From: Clostridiales bacterium
Lineage (GTDB): Bacteria > Bacillota > Clostridia > Oscillospirales > Oscillospiraceae
Assembly (NCBI GenBank): GCA_021203685.1
Contig: JAJQAS010000099.1
Span: forward strand, 1-9,575
Length of the DNA: 9,575 nt
Direction of reading: 5' to 3'
Position numbers and translations under genes: made by a program. Positions 1-6,000 of this stretch are shown here, piece by piece; positions within the stretch are counted from its first letter, which is position 1; each line of letters starts with the position of its first letter. The notes under the pieces were generated by a model that was not told the DNA's origin, did not search any database, and saw nothing but the letters and a program-made list of their open reading frames with translations.

Positions 1-86
1 TATTAGTGGTGGTCGTGTTGGTCTGGGTGCTGGACGCTTTGGCCGACGGGTTCAAGAACTCTCTGTCCCACCTGTTCCAGGGCTGA
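1..86 (+). CDS. secE: SecE, preprotein translocase subunit (3' end only)
   Basis: The 5' part lies outside the window. The readable frame starts at base 3 and gives 27 residues ending in TGA at 84-86: a Val/Leu-rich stretch (LVVVVLVWVL) followed by a short amphipathic tail (DALADGFKNSLSHLFQG). This matches the C-terminal end of the single membrane helix of the small bacterial SecE, the subunit that clamps SecY in the Sec translocon of the cytoplasmic membrane. The assignment rests mostly on position, because secE directly precedes nusG in most bacteria and here the gap is 11 bases. The nusG ribosome binding site overlaps the secE stop codon, which suggests coupled translation. The fragment alone is too short for a stand-alone family call. 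Confidence 0.85.
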   Translation, partial: LVVVVLVWVLDALADGFKNSLSHLFQG

Positions 87-97
87 GGTAGACCGAC

Positions 98-625
98 ATG
101 GCTGAAACCGCGAAGTGGTATGTGGTCCACACGTATTCCGGATACGAGAACACGGTGGCCAGCACGATTACCAAGCATGTCGATAACCGCAATCTGCGCG
201 ACCTGATCCAGCAGGTCGAGATCCCCATGGAGACCGTCACCGAGATCACCGACAACGGCCCCAAGACCGTGGAGCGCAAGACGTTCCCCGGCTATGTGCT
301 GGTGAAGATGATCCTGACCGACGAGACCTGGCACATCGTCCGCAACATCCGCGGCGTGACCGGCTTCGTCGGCTCCGGCAACAAGGCCATCCCTCTGACC
401 GATGAAGAGATCAAGGCGATGGGCATGGAGAAACACGAAGTTTCCGTGGGCTACAACGTTGGCGACAGCGTGAAGATCACAGGCGGGGCGCTCTCGTCCT
501 TCCTGGGTGTGGTGGAAGAGGTCGATGTGGACCGGGAAAAGGTCCGCGTGGTCGTGTCCATGTTTGGCCGGGAGACCCCGGTGGAACTGGACCTGGACCA
601 GGTGGAGCTGATCCAGGAGGACTGA
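98..625 (+). CDS. nusG: Transcription termination/antitermination factor NusG
   Basis: This 175-residue protein is close to the usual bacterial NusG length. NusG binds the clamp helices of RNA polymerase through its N-terminal (NGN) domain and affects pausing, termination and coupling to the ribosome through its C-terminal KOW domain. The NGN domain covers about residues 5-105. It opens with KWYVVHTYSGYEN and contains the family motifs PGYVLVKM (64-71) and VRNIRGVTGFVG (81-92). The KOW domain covers about 120-172, with VGDSVKITGG at 121-130 and VVVSMFGRETPVELDLDQVELI near the end read as its closing strands. The start is the ATG eight bases after GAGGT (85-89), a ribosome site that overlaps the secE stop. 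It lies in the standard secE-nusG-rplK-rplA order and nothing in it looks degraded. Confidence 0.98.
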   Translation: MAETAKWYVVHTYSGYENTVASTITKHVDNRNLRDLIQQVEIPMETVTEITDNGPKTVERKTFPGYVLVKMILTDETWHIVRNIRGVTGFVGSGNKAIPLTDEEIKAMGMEKHEVSVGYNVGDSVKITGGALSSFLGVVEEVDVDREKVRVVVSMFGRETPVELDLDQVELIQED

Positions 626-662
626 CCCCAGCCGCCCCAAAACAACTGAGTTTGAAATTATT

Positions 663-670
663 AAGGAGGT
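663..670 (+). promoter_or_regulatory. Ribosome binding site deciding the GTG start of rplK
   Basis: AAGGAGGT is a near-perfect anti-Shine-Dalgarno match seven bases before a GTG codon at 678. No ATG in this frame lies near it, and the GTG opens the conserved L11 N-terminus, so it fixes the start of rplK. Confidence 0.9.
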
Positions 671-677
671 ATTCCTC

Positions 678-1115
678 GTGGCACCTGCTAAAAAGAAGAA
701 AATCACCGGCTATGTGAAGCTGCAGATCCCCGCCGGCAAGGCGACTCCTGCTCCTCCCGTGGGTTCTGCCCTGGGCCAGCACGGCGTGAACATCGCCGCG
801 TTTACCAAGGAGTTCAACGAGCGCACTAAGAAGGACGTGGGCATGATCATCCCGGTTATCATCACTGTCTACGCTGACCGCTCCTTCACCTTTGTGACCA
901 AGACGCCCCCCGCCGCCGTCCTCATCAAGAAGGCGTGCAACATCGAGACCGGCTCCGGCGTGCCCAACAAGACCAAGGTCGCTACCATCAGCAAGGCCGA
1001 CGTGCAGAAGATCGCCGAGACCAAGATGCCCGACCTGAACGCCGCCTCTCTGGAGGCCGCCATGTCCATGATCGCCGGCACTGCCCGTTCCATGGGCGTT
1101 GTCGTGGGCGACTAA
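678..1115 (+). CDS. rplK: 50S ribosomal protein L11
   Basis: The 145-residue protein is full length for L11, which is typically about 141 residues; the extra length is a lysine-rich N-terminus (MAPAKKKK). L11 binds the GTPase-associated region of 23S rRNA at the base of the L7/L12 stalk and helps in factor-dependent GTP hydrolysis and stringent-response signalling. The N-terminal domain (about 8-72) carries the hallmark proline-rich segment PAPPVGSALGQHGVNIAAF (24-42). The C-terminal rRNA-binding domain (about 75-145) has KTPPAAVLIKKA and the GTVV-like C-terminal helix region MIAGTARSMGVVVGD. The start is GTG at 678, chosen because of the strong ribosome site at 663-670. A 52-base gap separates it from nusG, in which I see no convincing promoter or terminator. 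The stop codon overlaps the rplA ribosome binding site. Confidence 0.98.
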   Translation: MAPAKKKKITGYVKLQIPAGKATPAPPVGSALGQHGVNIAAFTKEFNERTKKDVGMIIPVIITVYADRSFTFVTKTPPAAVLIKKACNIETGSGVPNKTKVATISKADVQKIAETKMPDLNAASLEAAMSMIAGTARSMGVVVGD

Positions 1116-1130
1116 GGAGGTATGTGATCT

Positions 1131-1817
1131 ATGGGTAAGAAATACAACGACAGCCTGAAGCTGATTGAAAAAGGCAATCTTTACGATACCAACGAGGCCC
1201 TGGACCTGGTCTGCAAGACCGCTAAGGCGAAGTTTGACGAGACCGTCGAGCTGCACCTGAAGCTGGGCGTCGACGGCCGTCACGCCGACCAGCAGGTCCG
1301 CGGCGCCATCGTGCTGCCCAACGGCACCGGCAAGAGCGTCCGCGTGCTGGTCTTCGCCAAGGACGCCCAGGCCGACGCCGCCCGGGAAGCCGGCGCGGAC
1401 TACGTGGGCGACATGGATTTGGTGGAGAAGATCCAGAAAGAGAACTGGTTCGACTTCGACGTGGTCATCGCCACCCCCGACATGATGCGTTTCGTGGGCC
1501 GTCTGGGCCGTCTGCTTGGCCCCAAGGGTCTGATGCCCTCCCCCAAGTCCGGCACCGTCACCCCCGATGCCGCCAAGGCCGTCCGGGACGCCAAGGCCGG
1601 TAAGGTCGAGTACCGTCTGGACAAGACCAACATCATCCACTGCCCTATCGGCAAGGTCTCCTTCGGCACCGAGAAGCTCCAGGAGAACTTCGACGCCCTG
1701 GTGGGCGCGGTCATCAAGGCCAAGCCTGCCGCCGCCCGCGGCCAGTATATCCGCACCTGCACCGTGGCCTCCACCATGGGCCCCGGCGTCCGTGTGAACC
1801 CCGCCAAGCTGGGCTAA
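1131..1817 (+). CDS. rplA: 50S ribosomal protein L1
   Basis: The 228-residue protein has the normal length for bacterial L1. L1 forms the mobile stalk of the large subunit that helps release deacylated tRNA from the E site, and in several bacteria it represses its own operon by binding mRNA. The L1 family signature is clear at residues 123-144, beginning VGRLGRLLGPKGLMPSPK and ending GTVT. Domain I is split between the N-terminus (about 1-68) and the C-terminus (about 160-228), with the Rossmann-like domain II between them (about 69-158, starting SVRVLVFAKD). The AAGGAGGT ribosome site (1114-1121) overlaps the rplK stop, so rplK and rplA are very probably co-translated. I could not recognise an L1-binding mRNA operator upstream of rplK. 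The stop is followed closely by an inverted repeat that contains the next promoter. Confidence 0.98.
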   Translation: MGKKYNDSLKLIEKGNLYDTNEALDLVCKTAKAKFDETVELHLKLGVDGRHADQQVRGAIVLPNGTGKSVRVLVFAKDAQADAAREAGADYVGDMDLVEKIQKENWFDFDVVIATPDMMRFVGRLGRLLGPKGLMPSPKSGTVTPDAAKAVRDAKAGKVEYRLDKTNIIHCPIGKVSFGTEKLQENFDALVGAVIKAKPAAARGQYIRTCTVASTMGPGVRVNPAKLG

Positions 1818-1832
1818 TTTTCGGCAAAAATC

Positions 1833-1867
1833 ATGGCGGAACGGGTTGACAAAGCCCGTTCTGCCAT
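1833..1867 (+). repeat. 13-bp inverted repeat (hairpin) after rplA with the rplJ -35 box in its loop
   Basis: The left arm at 1833-1845 (ATGGCGGAACGGG) pairs with the right arm at 1855-1867 (CCCGTTCTGCCAT) over 13 positions, with one G-U wobble. The 9-base loop is TTGACAAAG (1846-1854). It begins 15 bases after the rplA stop. On the + strand no T-run follows (GCTATACTATC), so it is a poor intrinsic terminator for rplKA. On the - strand the stem is followed after two bases by five Ts, so it would read better as an antisense terminator. It may be a 3'-end-protecting or RNase processing hairpin for the rplKA mRNA. The function is an inference; the pairing is seen directly. Confidence 0.7.
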
Positions 1868-1875
1868 GCTATACT
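1846..1875 (+). promoter_or_regulatory. Sigma-A-type extended -10 promoter for rplJL
   Basis: The -35 box is a perfect TTGACA (1846-1851), the spacer is 18 bases, and the -10 box is TATACT (1870-1875), preceded by TG at 1867-1868 in extended -10 form (TGCTATACT). Transcription should start near 1882, just before the L10 leader. This would let rplJL be expressed separately from secE-nusG-rplKA. The -35 box lies exactly in the loop of the inverted repeat at 1833-1867. Confidence 0.85.
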
Positions 1876-1885
1876 ATCAGTTGTG

Positions 1886-2003
1886 TTCGAAGACAGCAGG
1901 TTCGTGAGATCAATGGCTTGTCCGCCTGCCGAGAGTGCATCAAGACATCCCTGTTTTGCTGCTTACTGTCCTCCTGTCTTTCGACGCGGAGGATTTTCTT
2001 TTT
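1886..2003 (+). promoter_or_regulatory. Ribosomal protein L10 leader (rplJL attenuation leader RNA)
   Basis: The leader carries the conserved L10-leader core GACAGCAGG (1892-1900) ... GCCTGCCGAG (1924-1933), matching what I know of the Rfam L10_leader class. One fold is a three-way junction. Its outer stem pairs 1892-1896 with 1966-1970 (GACAG/CTGTC). Hairpin A pairs CAGG 1897-1900 with CCTG 1925-1928. Hairpin B pairs CAAGACA 1941-1947 with TGTTTTG 1952-1958, extended by GCA/TGC (1937-1939 with 1960-1962). A competing fold pairs 1887-1900 with 1970-1984 (AGACAGCAGG against CCTCCTGTCT, continued by TCGA with one bulged T and one C-C mismatch) and would block the terminator at 1969-2003. By analogy with the B. 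subtilis rplJL leader, excess L10(L12)4 should stabilise the first fold and allow termination. The pairings are seen; the regulatory direction is inferred from the family. Confidence 0.85.
1969..2003 (+). terminator. Intrinsic attenuator terminator upstream of rplJ
   Basis: TCCTCC (1969-1974) pairs with GGAGGA (1988-1993). The stem continues as TGTC (1975-1978) with GACG (1983-1986) across one bulged C, closed by a TTTC loop, and is followed by the T tract TTTTCTTTTT (1994-2003). The tract ends only 17 bases before the rplJ ATG, so this is a regulatory attenuator and not a gene-end terminator. Its left arm overlaps the 3' strand of the competing antiterminator. Confidence 0.85.
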
Positions 2004-2020
2004 GTGAGGTGAAATCAATC

Positions 2021-2551
2021 ATGCCTAACGCAAAGGTTCTGGAGTCCAAGAAGGCCGTCGTCGCCGCCCTGGAGGAACAGCTCAAGAGCGCTCAGTCCGG
2101 CGTGCTGGTGGACTACTCCGGCATCACCGTGGAGCAGGACACCGAGCTGCGCAACATCGCCCGTCAGGCCGGCGTTTCCTACGCTGTGGTGAAGAACACC
2201 ATGGTGCGCCGCGCTCTGGACGACGCTGGTCTGTCCGCCCTGGATGACGTGCTGCACGGCAACACTTCTCTGGCCACCGGCACGGAGGACCCCATCGCTC
2301 CCATCAAGGTCATCGCTGACTACGCCAAGAAGATGGGCGATGACAAGTTCCACATCAAGGCCGCTTTCATGGAAGGCAAGGTGCTGTCTGACGAGGAGAT
2401 CGCCCAGATGTCCACGCTGTCCTCCAAGAAGGATCTGCAGGCCCAGGTCATGGGCACCCTGCTGGCCCCCATCTCCACCCTGGCCGCCGTCATCGCCGCC
2501 ATCGCCGAGAGCAAGGGCGGCTCCGCCGAGGAGGCCCCCGCCGCCGAATAA
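2021..2551 (+). CDS. rplJ: 50S ribosomal protein L10
   Basis: The 176-residue protein is the normal length for L10, the base of the ribosomal stalk. L10 anchors L7/L12 dimers through its C-terminal helix and binds 23S rRNA through its N-terminal domain, and it is the usual autoregulator of this operon. The N-terminal domain is recognisable from KVLESKKAVVAALEEQLKSA and the family segment VVKNTMVRRAL (57-67). The L12-binding helix spans about 135-166 (KKDLQAQVMGTLLAPISTLA onward), with an Ala/Glu-rich tail (EEAPAAE). The frame is open upstream to 1883, but that part is the structured leader. The ATG at 2021 is chosen because it follows GAGGTG (2006-2011) with a nine-base spacing and gives the conserved MPNAKVLESKK start. 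Expression is probably set by the upstream promoter and L10-dependent attenuator. Confidence 0.98.
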   Translation: MPNAKVLESKKAVVAALEEQLKSAQSGVLVDYSGITVEQDTELRNIARQAGVSYAVVKNTMVRRALDDAGLSALDDVLHGNTSLATGTEDPIAPIKVIADYAKKMGDDKFHIKAAFMEGKVLSDEEIAQMSTLSSKKDLQAQVMGTLLAPISTLAAVIAAIAESKGGSAEEAPAAE

Positions 2552-2564
2552 TTCGGCTCATTCT

Positions 2565-2583
2565 GCCGGGCAGAAGTCCCGGC
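2565..2583 (+). repeat. Small hairpin in the rplJ-rplL gap
   Basis: GCCGGG (2565-2570) pairs perfectly with CCCGGC (2578-2583) around a 7-base loop, in the 72-base gap between rplJ and rplL. No T run follows directly (CACCTACTTTTG), so full termination is unlikely. It may isolate rplL translation or act as a processing site, which would suit the fourfold or greater excess of L7/L12 over L10 needed in ribosomes. That role is an inference. Confidence 0.5.
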
Positions 2584-2623
2584 CACCTACTTTTGAATTT
2601 ACTCTATTTAGGAGGTAATTACC

Positions 2624-3001
2624 ATGTCTGAGAAGATCAATGCCATCGTTGAAGAAGTAAAGGCTCTGTCCGTCCTGGAGCTGTCCGAGCTGGTCAAGGC
2701 TCTGGAGGAGACCTTCGGTGTTTCCGCCGCCGCTATGGCTGCCCCCGCCGCTGGCGCTGCCGCTGCCGAGCCCGTGGAAGAGAAGACTGAGTTCGACGTC
2801 GTCCTGGTTGGCCTGGCTGACCCCAAGGGCAAGATCAAGGTCATCAAGGCTGTCCGCGAGATCACCGGTCTGGGCCTGGCCGACGCCAAGGCTGCTGTCG
2901 AGAACGCTCCCACCACTCTGAAAGAGGCCGCTTCCAAGGAAGACGCCGACGCTCTGAAGGAGAAGGTCGAGGCCGTCGGCGGCAAGGTCGAGCTGAAGTA
3001 A
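2624..3001 (+). CDS. rplL: 50S ribosomal protein L7/L12
   Basis: The 125-residue protein is typical for L7/L12, the flexible multi-copy stalk protein that recruits and activates translational GTPases. The N-terminal dimerisation and L10-binding domain covers about 1-32. The alanine/proline-rich hinge is at about 33-51 (SAAAMAAPAAGAAAAEP). The globular C-terminal domain is at about 53-125, with FDVVLVGL, then KIKVIKAVREITGLGLADAK (70-89), the conserved helix region that contacts elongation factors. The start follows AGGAGGT (2610-2616) with a seven-base spacing, a stronger site than that of rplJ, which fits the need for excess L12. It is the last gene of the cluster: a strong terminator follows within 25 bases and the next gene is convergent. 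Confidence 0.98.
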   Translation: MSEKINAIVEEVKALSVLELSELVKALEETFGVSAAAMAAPAAGAAAAEPVEEKTEFDVVLVGLADPKGKIKVIKAVREITGLGLADAKAAVENAPTTLKEAASKEDADALKEKVEAVGGKVELK

Positions 3002-3024
3002 GATTTTTCTGTGCTGACCCAAGA

Positions 3025-3057
3025 GGGCGGCTGCCGTTTGGCAGCCGCCCCTTTTTT
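3025..3057 (+). terminator. Intrinsic terminator of the rplJL cluster
   Basis: A perfect 11-bp stem pairs GGGCGGCTGCC (3025-3035) with GGCAGCCGCCC (3040-3050) around a GTTT loop, followed by C and six Ts (3052-3057). It starts 24 bases after the rplL stop. On the opposite strand no T run follows the stem, so it should not be a good terminator for the convergent ABC operon, although the stem could stabilise that mRNA's 3' end. Confidence 0.95.
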
Positions 3058-3083
3058 GCGTTCTTTTTTGGATTTTTGGTGAT

Positions 3084-6000
3084 TTACTCCACAGATTTCA
3101 GCGATTCCGCCATGTCAATGGCCCGGATCTTCCGGCGGAGAATGAAGTCGGTGGCCACGGTAAACAGGATGACCATGCCCACGGTGAGCAGGAAGCTGAC
3201 CGGCTTGAGGATGGTTTTGAAGTACACCATATCCACCTGAATTTGGGCGATGACGAAGGCGTGAAGGGCCACGCCCAAAGGCAGACCGCAGCAAATGCCC
3301 ATCAGGGAAAGGATGAAGTTCTCCCGGAACACATAGGCCCCCGTCTCCCGGGCGTGGAAGCCCAGCACCTTGATGGTGGCGATCTCTCTGGCCCGCTCGG
3401 AGATGTTGATGTTGCCCAGGTTGAACAGCACCACGAAGGCCAGCGCCCCGGCACAGGCCAGCACCAGGATGACCACATAGTTCAGGCTGTTCATCATGTT
3501 GTCGATGGCGGTGCGGGTGTCCGACACCACCGAGACGGAGGAGACCTCGTCCTGGCCGGAGAAGGCGGCGGAGACGCTGTGCTCGTCCACGCCCTCGTTC
3601 AGCCGCAAAATCAGCGTCTCCGGCTCACAGTCCTCGGAGAAGAGGGCGGCGTAGGTTTCGCCGGTCAGGTAGACGTAGTTGTAAACGTAGTTCTCTACCA
3701 GGCCCACCACCGTGGCCTCGCCCGTTTCGGTGTCGGAGAGGGAAAGGGTCACGGTGTCGCCGATTTCCGCCCCCACCAAGGTGGCCAGCTTCTGGGTGAT
3801 GAGCACTTCTCCCGTTCCCGGATAGGCCACGGTCTCGCCGCCCAGGTGCAGGTCAAAGAGCTCGGTGATTTTCTCGTCATCCGAGGCGACATAGTACACG
3901 GTCTTGGTGGCCTCGCTGCCGCTCAGGTCGCCGGACCACATCCGGGCTGTCGCCTGGGTCTCAATTTCGTCGCCGCAGGTTTCCGCCGTCCAGTCCAAAT
4001 CATCCTGAGTGATGGCGTCGGCGTAGGTGACGGTCAGGTCGTATTTCTGGATGTCGTCGTACTGATAGTTGGCGATGTCAGCGATGGAGTCGTTGATGCC
4101 GAAGCCGGTCAGCACCAGGGCGGTACAGCCTGCGATGCCCAAAATCATCATGAACATCCGCTTTTTGAAGCGGAAAATGTTCCGCAGGGTCACTTTATGC
4201 AGGAATTTCAGTCGGCTCCACAGGGGAGTGATGCGCTCCAGGAAGATGCGCTTGCCCGCTGCCGGGGCCTCCGGGCGAATGAGGTCGGCAGGGGTGCTCT
4301 CCATGGTGCGGCGGCAGGCGAACCAGGTGGTCCCGGCGGAGCAGAGCAGCGACGCGGCCATGGAGATCGCCAGTAGCGAATAGTCGTACACGCAGAGGAA
4401 CCCCTTGATGTTGTACATCATCTGATAGGCTTTCCAGATGACGAAGGGGAACAGGCATCCGCCCAGGAAGAAGCCCAGCAGACAGCCCAAAATCGCCGCA
4501 GAGCCGGAGTAAATCAGGTATTTGGTCAGGATGGCACCACGGCTGTAGCCCAGAGCGCGCATGGTGCCGATTTGGGTGCGGTCGTCGTCCACCATTCGGG
4601 TCATGGTGGTGGAGCAGACCAGCGCCGCGATGAGGAAGAAGAACACCGGGAACACCCCGGCCAGCCGGTCCACGATTTGGGAGTCGCTCTCGAAGGTGAC
4701 ATAGCCGCTGTTGGTGCTGCGGGTCAGCACGTATAACTCTACATCCTCCAGGTCGGCCAGCTCCTCCCGGGCATTGGCCAGCTCCTGCTCCGCGTCGGCA
4801 ATTTCTTCCTCGAATTCGGCCACGCCGTCCTCGTATTCGGCCAGCCCGTCCTGATACTCCGCCAGGCCGTCGGCGTACTCCGCCTCGCCGTCCTCGTACT
4901 CGGCCAGCCCGTCCTCATACTCTGCCCAGCCGTCGGCCAGAGTCTGTGCCCCTTCGTTGTAGCTGTCCAGCCCCTCATAGTAGGCTTCGATGCCCGCCTC
5001 AAACGCTTCCAGCGAGGCTTTCGCGCTGTCCAGCGTGGCCTGCTGGGTGATTTTCTGGGTGTTCAGCTCCGCGACGCCGGCGTTGTACTGGCTCCAGCCC
5101 TCTTTCAGCGCGGCCCGTAGGGTGTCCAGCTGGGCCTCGCTGTCGTCCAACGTGGCCTTGGCCGCGTCCAGGGTAGCCTTTTGGGTGTCCAGTTCTTCGC
5201 TGGCGGCGTCCAGCTGGGCTTTGCCCTCGGCGAGGGCTGCAGCGGAAGATTCCAGCGTCTGGCGGGTCTCGTCCAACTGCTGGGCGGTCGCCACCAGCTC
5301 GGCGGAAGCCTCCGCCTGGGCCTCATACTGGGCTAATCCCGTCTGGTAAGCGGCGAGATTGGTTTCGTATTCCGCCAGGGCGGCGTTGTATGCCTCGGTG
5401 CCTGCCTGCCACTGGGCCAGCGCAGCGGCGTACTCTTCCGAATCCGGGTCCAGCTGAGCCAGAGATTCCTCCAGCGCGTCCAGTTGGGTTTTGGTTTCGT
5501 CCAGGGTCGCTTTCGCCTCGTCCAGGGCGGCGGCGGTGGCCTCCAACGTCTGGCGGGTGGACTCCAGCTGCTCTGCGGCCTCCAGCGCCTCGTCCAGCGT
5601 CATACCGGTGGCGGCTTCAAACTGTTCCAATGCGGCCTCATAGGTCGCCAGCCCTTCGTTGTAGGCCGCCAGATTCTCCGCGTACGCGGAGAGGGAGGCG
5701 GTGTACTGGTCGTAGCCCGCCTGCCACTGGGCCAGGCCGCTTTCATACTGCGCCGTTCCATCGGCCAGCTGGCTTTCCCCATCGGCGAGGGTCTCCTCCA
5801 GTGCCTCCAGCTGGGCCTTGCTGTCGGCCAGGGTGGCTTCGCCCTCGGCAATGGCCTCGTCCAGCGCGTCCAGCCCTTCGTTGTAGGCGTCCCAACCGGC
5901 GGCCAGGGCGCTTTCCCAGGAGGTGTAGCCACTTTGAATGGCCTCCGCGCCCTCGTCCAGCTGGGCTTTCGCGTCGTCCAACTCCTGCTTCGCGTCAGCA

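Noticed and set aside
626..677. Possible promoter or L1 operator between nusG and rplK
   Set aside because: The 52-base gap has an AT-rich stretch but no -35/-10 pair with proper spacing, and no recognisable L1-binding stem.
477..1640. Long open frame (387 codons) on the - strand opposite nusG, rplK and rplA
   Set aside because: It lies antisense to three clear conserved genes. Its composition (Gly/Val/His/Asp/Leu-rich) is the mirror of GC-rich codon bias, and it has no ribosome site or domain.
1883..2020. N-terminal extension of rplJ from an upstream start at 1883
   Set aside because: This stretch is the L10 leader with its attenuator. Its translation is Cys/Pro/Ser-rich and unlike L10, and the GAGGTG site points to the ATG at 2021.
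3243..4376. Open frame of 377 codons on the + strand opposite the permease C-terminal half
   Set aside because: Antisense to conserved FtsX motifs, with His/Gly/Val/Gln-rich shadow composition.
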